Below, one piece after another: positions 1 through 12,945 of a DNA stretch of 64,000 nt (positions within the stretch are counted from its first letter, which is position 1; every line of letters starts with the position of its first letter). A program made the translations under genes and the position numbers. The notes under the pieces are model-generated. The model made no database searches. It worked only from the letters and a program-made list of their open reading frames with translations, and was not told the origin of the DNA. This DNA is from Panopea generosa (lineage: Eukaryota; Mollusca; Bivalvia; Adapedonta; Hiatellidae), in contig CM055897.1 in NCBI GenBank assembly GCA_029582155.1, positions 2,897,001 to 2,961,000 of the forward strand. Direction: 5' to 3'.

Positions 1-3000
1 AATGGATCTTGTGGCAGTTTAAATGGCTTAGTGACAAACAATGATAGATGTACGTTTTCAGTAATTTCCTGAAGTTAACTAATAAATATAAGTATTGCAC
101 GTTTGGCGAATTGCACACTTCCATGCAATGTTCCAGCGTGTATGTGTTAGGTTTGTATTGCGTATAACATTTATTGGCTGATTTAATAATTACCCAATTA
201 GTTTATCTAATCACGGAATATTGACTAGATAAATGTTCCCAATGCGTACATAGCAGTCCATGCAGTCGGCGCGGAGGCGTCAGAGATAATGTTGAAACAT
301 TTGATAAGATTGTATTTGCCTGAATTATTGGACATCGAAGAGAGACGCTTGTTGCAGAACGATTAGAATTGATAAGAAGAACGATTGGTTCATATTAGAG
401 TGATAAGGTAGTGCTTATGCCATAATGTTCCAGTGTTTGTGCGTTGTGGAATCGAGCTAACAATGATGCCATGTGACAAGATTCCCTACAAGATTAGAAT
501 CCCCACAGATCCGTGCAGGGTTTCATAGCATGGGGTGATTCCAGTTTTCCCATAAATGCTAGGCAGAATCAATAAAACAAAGAAACATGATAGCTGGTAA
601 TATTTTATTGCCATTTCCTATAATAATCACACTGTGAGCAAACGCTCGTTGGGTCATCTTGCAAATATGCAAATAAGCAAGGTCACAGGCCGGGCAAAAC
701 GCGTCAGCTGTCCAGTTGAATTGCTCAATCATGTGACACCTGTTGCAACTCTCGAGGGTCATGGAAAATAACCATAGAGCACACATGGATTGGTATGTTA
801 CGTTAAACTGTCATACATTATATTTCCCAATGTCGACGTAACATATAGTTCGGTCCACATGTATACTAGCTATATGGTTGAGAATAAACTTGATTTAGCT
901 TGTTTTTTTAAACGAGACCATTAACTTTAAACATTACATTTTTGTTCCTAAAATTTGGCCAATTTTCAGTGAGCACGTAGAATATATTTTCATTCTGACA
1001 GCGTGTAGATAAAGAAATATACCACAAGAACATGGTACATTTTTGACAAATAGCTAAACGTAAAAACAATTTTAAATTTTTCAGAACATTCACTACGTCT
1101 CAAGAGTATGAAACATTCATTACGTTACACTGGACCATCAAACCAGTAAATCAGATGTTGCCCTACTATCTCAACCAATACAATCGCTCAGATTTTTCAA
1201 AAAAGACCATACTATATTACATGACCGCCAGTAGATGCTGACCTACTATGTCAGCTAATGAAAACGCACATGAAAAAAAAAAGTAGATCAACTGTTGGAC
1301 AGTAATTATGTCACACCTACGAGATTATTATACATTCATTTCAGCACACCAGCAATACTTTGGACCAATTATAACGTCATAACAATCATTACGTCACACT
1401 AACAAGACTACAGAACAGTCATTAAGCCACATCAACAAGACGACATAACGTAAGAATATAGCACATGTAGCACGTCTCAACGCGATTGGAGAATATTTAT
1501 TACATCACACCGATAAGACGATGAAACCATTATTAAGTTTTTAAATCTGTATGTTAATTTGTTGTTTTTGTACATGTAGAGTGAAAATGGTTTCTTCCTT
1601 CCTGTTGGCGTCGAACAACCTATAATGTGTTGGTACGCCGTAAAACCCTATTTATTCATTCATTCCATTATTACGTCGCACCAACATTCATTTCGTCACA
1701 CAAACAAGACCATTCTTTCAAATCCCGCCCTTGACTTTCCTGAACCAACTTGCGGACAAGCACGCACAAATGATATCTTACAGAATAAAACTACAATTTT
1801 AGAAAAATAAAGACAAAAGTTAAAGGTGATTTAATACACGTATACGAAGAATGCTACTAGTTTTTACTGATATCAGCATCAGGTATATATATTCCGTGAA
1901 TTCACAAATATTCTCAAAAGTGAGTTTGGCTATACATGTATAAATAATTGTTCTCTCTAACGCAGACATCAACACGGCGGTTCTGACTGTTTATTTTCTC
2001 AGATATCCAAAAATAAATCTGCGGTGTACATTCAGGTTGGTGGTAAAGTAGCGTTCATATTTATTTCTGCGGTGTGCAATATGAAAATTGGCATCCAGCT
2101 GTTGGAGTTATTCGATATGCCTTAATGCGTTGCGTCACGAACTTTTGACCCAACGCCATCCAGCCAAACCAACATCAGACAAGTTCAAAGAGATCGTTAC
2201 ATCATTCAAACCTGAATACGTCCATACTCGAGTGAATATTTCAAACTTGAAAGTTTACTCAAGAGAAAACACTGCAACTCTAAACTCGGTTCATCGCATG
2301 AAAGATTAATATCTCTGCCAGAGAGATTTATAATTATTTATGGACCTAATGACGATTGGCAAAGTCACATTCGATAATCATTAGCGATTAAGTGATAATA
2401 GTTATTAATCAATTAATGACCGGCGACTAGGTATCAAATGACCGGTAAATTGTGTAAATTCTAATGTTATGCAAAGTTCAACTGTTATGTCAATATTTAG
2501 ATAACCCTAATTTAGATTTCTCAAGAATGTATTCCAAATTCAGTTTGACAACTTTATTTATTATACATGTGCATGTATGTTCAATATCACAAATAATGAA
2601 TAGTATAATCATATATACTGTACGGATCAGCTGTATGTATTTACAAATGCTAAAATTACGACGAACGCCACATTCTGAAAATACTATCGAAAAACGGAAA
2701 CTATTTTTTTTATCGATTTTTTTCGAAAAAAACAAAGCCTTCAAATAAAATTTAATAAAAGATAAACCGAGCAATGTTTGCATAATTTTTATATGATTTT
2801 ATACAATATAATGTTCAATTATTGTGAGATTTTTAGAAAAATTGACAAACTAGATTTTTTTATGAGATTCAATTATTTAACCCTTCCCTACGTCAAAAAC
2901 ACGCAAAACGGTCAACGTTGGTATAGCGCATTAAAGTGTTGGGTTTGTGATCATTAAATAAACTTGATATGCAATACATAACCTTATAAATATGTTGAAA

Positions 3001-3159
3001 ATGACGTTAAACCTCATTCTACAAAAACTAGTATTTTGTGCACACGAGTTATATCTACTTTTGCACTACTGCTAAGTGGCATTTATTTTGAGCCAGCCGA
3101 CAAACGTTCCGCATAGAGGTCCCTTACTAGATCGTGATCAACATCACCGTAATAAAAAA
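1..3159. other. Intergenic, no gene recognised
   Basis: I see no exon with a credible splice context or conserved motif here. Open frames are all under 100 codons and do not resemble known domains. The stretch from about 1080 to 1720 contains a loosely repeated phrase built around ATTACGTCACAC and AACAAGAC with spacing of roughly 40-50 bases, which looks like a decayed tandem repeat. The remainder is unstructured AT-rich DNA. Confidence 0.5.
1090..1720. repeat. Degenerate tandem repeat (ACGTCACAC phrase)
   Basis: The words CATTACGTCACAC, TTACATCACACC and CATTTCGTCACAC followed by AACAAGAC recur about a dozen times at irregular spacing. This is what an old, diverged minisatellite would leave. 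The period cannot be fixed by eye. Confidence 0.4.
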
Positions 3160-3162
3160 GCA

Positions 3163-3271
3163 AACTATCATCATCATACCTGCCATCATCATCACTGTCA
3201 TCATCATCATCATCATCATCATCGTCATCATCATTATCATCATCATCATCACCATCATCATCATGGTTATC
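3163..3271 (+). repeat. (CAT)n microsatellite
   Basis: An imperfect CAT/CAC trinucleotide tract. It creates apparent His-rich and Ile-rich frames that are artefacts of the repeat. Confidence 0.9.
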
Positions 3272-3289
3272 GTCATTTGCTTAGACGTT

Positions 3290-4380
3290 CTTAACATCCT
3301 TTATTTTGTTTTTTATCTATAGTTCTATTCTCTATGAAATACCACCAGCGTTATGTAAAAATCGGTTTTCATTAAATGTGTAAATAAACGTCGGCTATTT
3401 GCACGCCTGCGACTTTTTGTCCGCTTGGAGCTTTTTGTTCGCAACGCCTTTTATCCACAGGAAAATACAGAAATAGTCGTCTTTTGTCTCGATACGGTCA
3501 GAGTTCTTCATTGTCCTAATGGCGCCATTTTTTCCTCCCTCCAAATTGATGGAAGTAATGCACATGTATCTCATATCGATAGAAAATCGATCACTAACCA
3601 CTTATCTTCGTACACGTCAATGTAAATCTAAGATATTAGTTAAAGTATAACATTCTATTACTTTAAAGGGACACATCGCTATTTTAACACATTTTCATTT
3701 AAAGCAATTTCTGTAATTACTTAGGCCTAAAACATATACCCGTTTCTGGTTAGCCCGTAAAAAACAGTGTATACCACGTATGATTGTCTTTTTTCTCTCT
3801 CGAGGTACTAGTAATATTCAGAGCAAGCCGATCATTGGTTGTAGTTGTATGTTAACTGAGTTATATTATTGAGATGGGTACATTTAAGATTCACTGAACT
3901 GTTCTGAATAACAAAATAACCATTTGTTCAGGGCAGTATTTTCTGTCTCTCTTGGCGGCCATGTTTGATATCGTGCAGCACACACATTAGAATATTCAAA
4001 ATCTACATTTTGTTAGGTAAATTGCAGTGGCTGTGTAACGGGTATGATTTAAAAGAAATAAAATAAAAATAAGAAAATAATGTTTTTGATTCTTTTTTTT
4101 AATTTGGGAAAAATAGAGTTGGCAGTAAAGATTAATGACGGTCAACCAACTGGATTTTTTTTGCCCTATCAAATATGAAATTTAATACCTCAGTATAAAA
4201 AAAAACAAATCCAAAGAAATATCATTTTATAGCATTTCCACAGGTATATTCCACCCTAACAGACAATAATGTAATGATTTCACATAGGCCGATCGCGAAA
4301 TTCTGTACACTTATTCGTGCGCATCTGTATGGCACGAAATGCTGATTTTGCACGTGCTCTGATATTTTTTGCGATACTAC
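3290..4380. other. Intergenic, nothing recognised
   Basis: AT-rich sequence without exon-like, repeat or RNA signals that I can support. Confidence 0.45.
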
Positions 4381-4389
4381 GGCAGCAGT

Positions 4390-4995
4390 TTTAAATATTC
4401 TGGCAGTTTTATTTAAACGTACAGTTTTAATTCATCAGACAGTTTAAATTCAGCTTACCGTTTCAATACACCTGACAGATTTAGATAAGATTACAGTTTT
4501 AAATCAACTTACAGTTTTAATTAAACATTCAGTTTTAATTCATCTGACAGTTTTAATTTATCAGAAGTTTTAATTCAACTGACAGCTTTATTTCAAAATG
4601 AATTAAAACTGTCAGATAAATTAAAAAACTTCAGATGAATTAAAACTGTCGATACAACTTCATATGACAGATTTAATTCAACTGACAGTTTTAATTCAAC
4701 TGGCAGATTTAATTCATTCAGTGACAGTTTTAATTCAATTGACAGTTTTTATTCCACTGACAGTTTTAATTCATCTGACAGTTTTAATTCAAATTCAGAT
4801 GAATTGAAACGGTTAGATGAATTAAAACTGTCAAATGAATTAAGTTTGTCAGTTGAATTAAAACTGTCAGATGAATTAAAACTGTCGATACAACTTTACC
4901 TGTCAGATAAATAAAAACCAGATGAATTAAAACTGTCGATACATTTTCAGTTGACAGTTTTAATTCATCTGAAGGTTTTTATTTATTTGACAGGT
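4390..4995. repeat. Alternating-orientation 18-bp satellite
   Basis: The unit GACAGTTTTAATTCATCT (variants end in CAACT, or read CAGATTTAATTCA) is repeated about thirty times, but the orientation flips along the array. It runs forward from about 4390, is inverted near 4597-4655, forward near 4660-4795, inverted near 4795-4930, and forward again to about 4995. The array is therefore a set of nested inverted repeats able to fold back on itself, not an ordinary head-to-tail satellite. No coding potential. Confidence 0.85.
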
Positions 4996-5913
4996 AAATT
5001 TGGAATAAATTTGATACAAAAGCGATGTGCTGCTCGTTCTTATATAATCGATCAGCAAGTGACACAGCGCTCCAGTATAATAAGTTTTCAGTACTCGGGA
5101 ACTTGTTGCAATTAATTTCCAGTTGAGTACAATTCTCCACTTCGAATATGTTATTACATTCTTACATCCAATGTTTAGAATATTTGGAAGCTTCTAGTTT
5201 TGTTTCGTTAAAAAACTTCAATATGCTAGGGCCAGCGTTCTGTAAGTTGAAAATAAACAGCTGAAACTGAACACGGTGCAACCGGCGATATTTTAAGCTC
5301 TTCAGTTTTTGGCCGCCATCGGTCCTTCTGCTTTCTATGTTTAATATTGTATCAACAATGCATACACTGTATGTTTATATTTGGGAACAAATGAGCGTGA
5401 AATGTGTTACAGGGGCGTTTCTGAAACGTTATTTTAGGTCTTATTTAACCGTGTGAAAACAAAAAATATTTACATGCGCAATAATTATAATTCGTCTTTC
5501 ATTTACATACTTGTGAACGACCTTTGAAGTTATGAATGAAATCGGTTCGCGGATACGGAGGGTACACGGAAAGATATTTTCGCCAGCATTATGACTCGAA
5601 GTATTGACAATGGTTTGCATTATGAAATTGCTAATACGTTAATTATTCATGTTACTCAAATACAGTTTGTTTACATCATAAGTTTTAAATAATGGTTAGT
5701 TACAATATATATTACAATGAAGTTAAACGGAATCCACATACATCTGTATATACCGGACGGAACGGCTAACCCGCCACCTGACATTTTATAAACCTGATAG
5801 TTTATGAATTTTCTCAGAGAGTATCAAAGCAATACCCTTGAAATTTTGACGTGAATAAGATATTTAGGATATGAAAACAAACACATAATTCTATGTAAAT
5901 ATCATATATAACG
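4996..5913. other. Intergenic, with a MITE half-copy
   Basis: No gene recognised. Positions about 5748-5790 contain a one-sided copy of the TATACTGA-type MITE terminus (GAACGGCTAACCCGCCACCT), whose complete copies are at 41223-41341 and 46840-47086. Confidence 0.45.
5748..5800 (+). mobile_element. Solo terminus of TATACTGA-family MITE
   Basis: The sequence TATACCGGACGGAACGGCTA followed by ACCCGCCACCTGACATTTTA matches the terminal inverted repeat of the MITEs at 41223 and 46840 with a few substitutions. The other end is not found nearby, so this is a truncated copy. Confidence 0.6.
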
Positions 5914-6413
5914 TTTAAAGCAACACATCCACGTTTAAACGTTTTTAAAAAGTTTTTCAATTGAGTTGTGAGCACATTTCCCATACATAAATATATGGTC
6001 AGTGAGCTGTATATGTGCTAACAAACACTATCCAGAACGCTTTAGAATTATAAAAAAAGATGTCCAAATTATAAAGCGTGACAAACGCTTTATAAATTAT
6101 TTTTAAATTGCCGAGGATTCCAACTTGGCTTCAAATTGAATTATGCGAGTCGTATTAAAAAGCTTCACGTTTTAGTGCGTAGTGTACTTTACCTGCCTTG
6201 AAAGTCATTTTGACATTTTTTTTTTGACTCGGGTGAGTTACACGCTTGTTTTATAAAGTGTTAGTCATGCATTATAATTTGGGCATCATTTTGTTCGGGA
6301 TTGTGTTTATATGCTCATATACAGCTAATTGATCATATGTTTGTATGGGAAATGTGCTCTTAACTCAATTAAAATTTTTTTTTAAAAGTTCAAACGTGGA
6401 TGTGTTGCTTTAA
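5914..6413. mobile_element. TTAA-flanked foldback MITE, about 492 bp
   Basis: The left end TTAA-AGCAACACATCCACGTTT is mirrored by the right end, which reads AAACGTGGATGTGTTGCT-TTAA. The inverted similarity continues inward through the GAGCACATTTCCCATAC segment and into the centre (AAATTATAAAGCGTGAC against GTCATGCATTATAATTT), giving arms of roughly 190 bp. TTAA on both sides is the target duplication expected for piggyBac-type transposition, although the terminus does not begin with the usual CCC. There is no transposase, so it is non-autonomous. A PIF/Harbinger origin (TAA duplication) is the alternative reading. Confidence 0.8.
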
Positions 6414-7254
6414 TAGCGCTTCTCCACATTTTGACAAAGATATTGGAAATATAAAAGTGACGGATTATTCAGTATATTATAACAAATAATAACTTTGAAC
6501 AGAAAAAAATCAATTATTTCGACAGTGTTGTCAGGGGTGCTTTATATCCAACAAAACTATCAGCAGACGACTTGACTTTAACAAAATAAAGACCAATGAA
6601 ATGCATTCATTGGTCATCGAAAATGTAGTGAAGTAGTAACGCCTGTATTTTATGGTGTTACCTCAGACTGGTTGACCCCAGGTGGACTCAGAATTGATCT
6701 TCACAGTGGACTTATATAAATGCAATACAATAATGGGTTCATTGGGTCACTGTCAGAGCAAATATGAAGTTGTCCAAACTGAGGTTCATCTAGTCAAATA
6801 AATGGCAATCTTTTGTAAGAAATGCAAATTTATCTGATAATCAGCTATAAAAGGTGAATGACGGAGGCATTAAGGGTTACAATGCGTCCATAAAAGTAAA
6901 ATGACACCCAGAACTCGTTGTCAGTTTACAGACTGTACATAACGACTGTGTTTTGTATAAAACATTGACATGACATGAACATAATCTGGTAAATTAGTTA
7001 ATGGCTTATCACAAAGAGCTATTGGTCAGGCTCCATTGGTTAGTGCACGTATAATATTATAATATATATTTTTTCTCTCTCGTCGCCTATGTCGTGACCT
7101 TTTCCACATTTATTTGGTCCTGATTCTTCGAAATGCCTAGTTCGTGATCTTTCCGTACGTCCAGCTTGTGGTCATTCCTTTACCATTAGCTTGCGAACCT
7201 TTCTAACGGCTAGTTCGTGATCCTACCCTTCTAGCTCTTAATATTTCCAGACGC
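6414..7254. other. Intergenic, no gene; degenerate repeat at its end
   Basis: No exon recognised. From about 7080 to 7265 the phrase (G/C)CCTAGTTCGTGATC-TTCC recurs four or five times at about 35-40 bp spacing, a diverged tandem repeat. Confidence 0.4.
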
Positions 7255-7462
7255 CTAGACCAAATCCCCACGGACTATGTGATCAATCCCGACGTTAAGG
7301 TTTTGACCAGATCAAGAACTATCATCTAAATAATGAGCGCAAAGCGAGGACTCTTCTAGTACTATTTTTCAAGTCTTTGGTATGACCCGGCCGGGGATCG
7401 AACATATAACCTTCCGCATGTGAGACAGACGGACGCTCTACCCCTAGACCACGCTGCGGTCA
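7255..7462 (-). mobile_element. tRNA-derived SINE, family A
   Basis: On the minus strand the head reads like a tRNA gene. It has an A-box region around GGTCTAGGGGTAGAGCGTCC and a B-box region GTTCGATCCCCGGCC, followed by a conserved tail (ATACCAAAGACTTGAAAAAT). The same head and tail recur at 12745-12945. SINE heads use internal Pol III promoters. It is not a functional tRNA, because the arms do not pair fully. Confidence 0.7.
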
Positions 7463-9308
7463 TTTAAATCGTTTAACTTTCTGTAAGAAGGCATTTAAAG
7501 TAAAAATACAATAAAAATTACAGCAAGAAATTTCTTACTCTATTGTATGGCTATCGTAAATCAAATTGCATTTCGGCCCTACTGTATTCGTTTAGAAAAT
7601 TATGATAATAGGACGTTTCTACAGTTCTTTATAGCTAGGACATAAAACGCCTTAAATCGTCATTATTAGTTTTATTTCAAAATGTGCGTACATAAGTAGT
7701 TTCGGTGCAATGTTTCATCAATAACATTTGTATAGTTCCCTATTCGTTTCTTTACTTTGCATGGTTACATTTCTTGTATCAAACCTAGCCTTCATTTTAA
7801 TGAAATCGTTCGCTTTTGACACGTTTTACTTTCTTTTTATCTTTCAGATCTTTGAACATTTTCCAATACTTGCGCTTTAACACAGAAATCTAGCACTGAT
7901 TTTTTTATACTATAATGTTTTCGTTCAGTACACAGTTTTATTAGTTTTATACGTTTGTCGTTGTGGTGTTGACATAATGTTTATTTTTCAGCTAACACAC
8001 ATTGAAGAAAACAACCGTACAGAAGTAGCAGAGTCCAGAAAATCAAATGTAGTTTAAAGTTCGAATTTAATATCTGAATATAAACTGTTTCACTTAATGT
8101 ATCGGTAACTCAATATAATATAACCTTTTGGCGTATATGTGTGTGTTTTGAGTTTAAAACAACTTGTACGCATGACACATTTGGATTAGTAATATATAAC
8201 GATATGATATAGAGTTGCATACAATCCGAGTTAGCAATTGTTAAGCGATGCCCGTTTTTGTTTTCAATTGCCGTTTTCGCGGACAATAAATTTATTTTAT
8301 CAATACCAATTCAATGACCACTATCTCTTCCAACAATGGGCATGTGGTCCAGACTTTCTGCACAATCCTTTCTCTACTAGTTATAAGTATACATACTCGC
8401 ACATCAATTAACATTTCTATTACTATTTCTTGAAAGGGGATATTTCGGTGAAAATAAACATATAACATGTGGAGTACAGCTAACATGCTCATCTTTAATA
8501 CACACGCGCAAACATGCACACAGCACGAAATATCGACATTGCAATACTCATATAAAGTAGATTATACATGTAGTTTGCATAAACTCAAATATTGCAAAGT
8601 TTTATACAAATAATTTGTTTGTTTTTTTTATAATGAAAGCATTTATCAGTACTATTATTATTAAACATCTTTTTGCAAAGGCTTCAAAAATAAATTTGCT
8701 TAATTCAATAATTTCTGATTTATCATTCGATTGAAGAAGATTAATAAACGTTTCCTGAAAAGACAAGAATCAATAAGGTTTCTCTTTTTCTCTTTTGTCC
8801 TAAATACTTTAATGTTGTTATAATCTAATTGTATTTGGTATATTAACATGTACAATCGTGAATTACAGCAACAATGGCGAGTTACTGCGTCCAAAGTGAT
8901 GAAGCACTTGTAAGAACTATACGCACGTGAAGAAGTTTATGGCCCTGCGGTACAAAGGTGCTGTTTGTGTTTTATGGCGGTGTCTGTAGAGTTTATCTCC
9001 GTGTCAATAAGTCCATATACACTTAATCACATAAATTGTACACTCTTAAGGTAATATTTAGATATTGCTTCAGCTGTAATTGAACGACACTTAAATAAAC
9101 GGCAGAGGTAAAAAGTTGAACCAGTTTTTACATCTAATTGAAAAAAGTTGGTTGTCATGACCCGATAGCGGTGTGGACAGGTCAAGTGTGTTTATATTTG
9201 GTCAGTATAATGCACATTATGACGAAGGAATCGATAAACAACAAACATTTTTTACAAACCACGTATGCTGCCATATTGATTTAACAATTCACTTATTCAA
9301 TTATGTGG
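7463..9308. other. Intergenic, nothing recognised
   Basis: AT-rich DNA. Small open frames on either strand lack splice context or known motifs. Confidence 0.45.
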
Positions 9309-9640
9309 AGCGACCGGTTCAGTGGTAGAGCACCAAACCCATGATCGGAGGGTCGTGGGTTCTATCCTCCGCAACGGCTACGTGTGTGCGTGGTCCAGTG
9401 GTAGAGCACCGAACCCATGATCGGAGGGTCGTGGGTTCTATTCTCCGCTACGACTACGTGTGGTGTCCTTGAGCAAGACACATTTTTCCGCAAATGCTTT
9501 ATACTGGTTCTACCTAAGTTTAAACTAATTCACTACCTGTCTAATTTCTATAATAGACTACCTGTCCTTGTTAAGACTATTTCATTAGCATTAAAAATGG
9601 TGCAAAACGGCACGTGTACGCGAGCTCCTTAGGTTCCGAT
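9309..9640 (+). mobile_element. SINE family A with two tandem tRNA-like heads
   Basis: Two nearly identical tRNA-like heads of about 75 bp follow one another (about 9309-9383 and 9389-9463). Both have GTGGTAGAGCACC and GGAGGGTCGTGGGTTCTAT. They are followed by a tail beginning GTGTCCTTGAGCAAGACAC. The same tail (AAGACACTTTATACGCATAA) follows a single head at 11168. A duplicated head suggests a dimeric SINE or a nested insertion. Confidence 0.75.
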
Positions 9641-10196
9641 GACTCTGCACGTGCTACGTATTAGTTCATATCTCATGAACATTCAACCAATGAAAATCGT
9701 TAAATATTCTTAAATACAACATTCAACGTGTAAATGACACCCTTGGAGATTCAACTTATTTCTGAAACAAACCCCGGACAGTCAGCGAGTTATAATTAAA
9801 GACATCAATGACGCAAATAGCAAAATAATAGGTTAAATAGGTTAAATAGGTAACAATAAAGACATGTATAGGACGACGCTATATTAGGGAGCATGGAACT
9901 AAATCATAAACAATCAGGGGGCGCCACTGATATTGCCATAAAATTGTGTAACGTGAAATAATTATTATATGGTCCAACCGGTTCTTTAGTCCGGAATCCC
10001 AAACACAGGAAGCTGTATATGCGAATGAATACTTACAATAATCAAAATGGAAGCTTTTGCCACAAAGAAGAGACGAGATATTGGCGAGGTTTGAAACAAA
10101 AATTAGAAACAAACAGACATGGTTGTTTTAACAACAACATACTCAATATTGAAGTAGACTGTCTCAGGTTACCTGACAATAGTCTCATTCATGACT
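9641..10196. other. Intergenic, nothing recognised
   Basis: Only a short 10-bp triplication (AGGTTAAAT) near 9830 stands out. Confidence 0.4.
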
Positions 10197-10326
10197 TTTG
10201 GTGTAAGATTAAATAATATTTCATCTCGTGATCACCAAAAATAATATTCTCACTCGTGACATGACACTTGTGAGAATATGACTTTTGGTGATCACGAGAT
10301 GAAATATAATTCGATCTTCCACCAAA
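10197..10326. mobile_element. Long near-perfect hairpin, probable foldback MITE
   Basis: The left arm contains ATTTCATCTCGTGATCACCA followed by AAAATAATATTCTCAC. The right arm is its reverse complement, GTGAGAATATGACTTTTGGT then GATCACGAGATGAAAT. Similarity continues outward (TTTTGGTGTAAGAT against ATCTTCCACCAAAA). Arms are about 55 bp around a spacer of under 20 bp. It may be a tiny foldback transposon or a non-coding hairpin. Confidence 0.7.
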
Positions 10327-10329
10327 ACA

Positions 10330-11167
10330 AACAAATACCTGCTATGTAAAAATACCAATACATGTATATACTGTCATTTTAAACAAAACGTTCAAGTACG
10401 TCTAAAAAAACCATATAACCTCAATTGTTATAATTCATTATGAGGTAGTGAATTAACTTAATTAGTCCATGGTTGGTTACATTTGTGTAATCGTTAAGAG
10501 CCATGTATAATCTCAATTTGAGATAAATTGCACAATAGATTTAGTTTAAAAGAAATGCCTTTTTCGCTTACTTGTGTGAAAAATTCACAGATATTTATGT
10601 TAACACTTGGTAACATTGTCCGCGTAACACGTCACGTAATGACGCCAAATAGAGCCTCGAAGGCAGCAATTCGCTTTCAAGTGTGGAAAAAAGTTTGAAC
10701 AAAGTGTTCAGTTACGTATTAAGACGTGGAAGACGGTCGTTCCCACACTCACACAATACTGAATTAACGGACAGAAAGATGGTCCATAACCAAGGAAAAT
10801 GACCGCTGTCCAAACGACGGGTCATCGTGATGCAGACCGAGATTTTGATTGCTGACCACAGATGATGACCAGTGATGTCAAAACAATTATGGATTGGTTG
10901 GTGGTTGGGTAACATGAGGGAGAGTTATATTAGCTGGGGTGACCTTATCTTGGCCAAATATCACAACCGCAATGATTGGTAGCAGTCAGAAAATAATTAA
11001 ATATAATGAAAACTTCACCCGCCATTATCACTGAAATATTTTGTTCACTCATTTGAAAGATGTAATTATATTGTAATGTTCTGCAAACTACACGACGCTG
11101 TATCGCATATATGAGACTGACAACTATATAAACTTGGAGAGCTGTATACATATAACGCTGCTTTACA
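10330..11167. other. Intergenic, nothing recognised
   Basis: No exon, RNA or repeat signal that I can support. Confidence 0.4.
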
Positions 11168-11330
11168 GGAACGCGTGGTCCAGTAGTAGAGCATCAGTCA
11201 CAGGTTCATTGGATCGGGGTTCGATCTTCCGCCACGGTTATGTGTAGAACCTTTAGGTAAGACACTTTATACGCATAATTATGCTTAGTACTGTTTATAG
11301 CGAGGAGTATTTGGGCGAGATTTGTCTAAA
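11168..11330 (+). mobile_element. tRNA-derived SINE, family A
   Basis: Head GGTCCAGTAGTAGAGCATC with B-box-like GGGGTTCGATCTTCCGCCAC, then the tail AAGACACTTTATACGCATAA shared with the element at 9309. Confidence 0.75.
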
Positions 11331-11829
11331 TTGTAAGAAATTGTTTCACAATCAATGTAAACTAAATAAGTTTAAAACCAAAAATCAATAATGACATCGG
11401 TCAATGATTAGTTGACCTCCTGGGGAGTCTACTTCCCTTCATACGAATAAATCCGTGTGTATTGTAGTGTATGGTATTTAGGGTCGCTTCCAACAATATT
11501 TCAATCAAAACACGATGGTGTCCGATTGGGGTGGTATTCTAAGTGCTGTCACATGGACTATCATACATCTGAATGTACCACAGGGGCGTAGGCACCAAAT
11601 TGATATTTGTGCGGCTAGATAGTGTACAAAATTTGTAATTATATAGGCTTAAAACGAGCAACACACAGTGGCGACATCGTCCGAATTTGAGATAATTATA
11701 AAACAAGAAAAAAAAGAAAATAATCTATGCGGCATACAAAATAAATGTAGAAATAATTGGATATAACATGTAGCTGAAAAATGTAAAAATGTTTTGACAT
11801 TATTGTTGTGGCAATGCCACGCCCGAGTA

Positions 11830-11985
11830 TACGCCCACGTGCCTCAACCAGTCACATTATACTGACACTGAACAGATGCTATAAATGGTGAACATCAAGG
11901 GAGTAAGCTTTTAGTACCATTTCAAGTTTTTTGTTTGACCAAGCCAGACGGCCGCTCTACCACTAGAACACTGCTGCGGTTAATT
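11830..11985 (-). mobile_element. SINE family A, truncated head
   Basis: The minus strand carries CTAGTGGTAGAGCGGCCGTC and a body (GTCACATTATACTGACACTG on the plus strand) that parallels 12745-12945. The B-box half of the head is missing. Confidence 0.6.
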
Positions 11986-12744
11986 GCATTTTGAACGAAC
12001 CAACAGAATACTGTAACCGTGATCATGGAACAAACACACGACCTATGAATGTCTTCGCAAACTGTTAGTTGAGCTACACATACACATACGTCACATAAAG
12101 ATATATAATTATACGGATATCGAACATCGTTTTTATTGCTATGATTCACGCTCAGTATAAAATATAAATGCAAGCCGTTCCATTACAATTAACAACTCGT
12201 GGCGAGACTAGTATACCTTTCCAATACCAATTAACGAGTTTTAGACACAGCACAAAGACACGTACAATCAACTTTCCCAGTATGATGCACCTAGTATTGA
12301 ACTCGTGCATTATTTCAAATGCTTTAATCAATTTCTTTCTGATAAAACGCCTTGATATTTCTATTTCTATTTCTTGTACCCCACTGACCAAAAGCAGCAG
12401 CAGAATGTCAACCAATTGCCCGGATATGCGCTAGCACCTGCGCATTGTTACGAAATCGCTGGTGCAATACCGGGTCAGTTGCTTGCACAACAGAAATCCG
12501 ATTTATAAAGCCTTTAATTATAGAAATTATGAGGTGTCAAAATGCAGCTGTTATATTCTGCAGAAAGAGTCGGAAAGATCAAGGATGACGTTCGGGAAAG
12601 GGTTTCAGGGAACAGCAAGACACCATAACTTAGATATAAAAAAGTATGATTGTGATTTTCATTTCTGTTCAATAAAACTTGATGTTGTATTTGTAGTTTG
12701 ATGTTTTTTTCAGTCATATCGCGACGGTGTCTACTTCAGACAGT

Positions 12745-12945
12745 ATTCTGAGCGTTGCCACACTGGTGTATTATGCCGCAGACACATGGTTTGATACCCC
12801 ATCCAGTCACATTCTACTGACCAGACCATAAAACTACCATCTTAATGCTGAGCACCTAGCGAGTAAGCAATTTTCAAGTCTTTGGTATGACCTGACCGAG
12901 GATCGAACCCACGACCTTCCGCATGCGCATGATACCACGAATTAA
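12745..12945 (-). mobile_element. SINE family A
   Basis: The plus strand shows AAGTCTTTGGTATGACC, then GAGGATCGAACCCACGACCT, the reverse complement of a tRNA B-box region. The body upstream (CCAGTCACATTCTACTGACC) matches the copies at 7255 and 11830. Confidence 0.65.

Noticed and set aside
3076..3294. His-rich open frame
   Set aside because: It is a translation of the (CAT)n microsatellite with no coding context.
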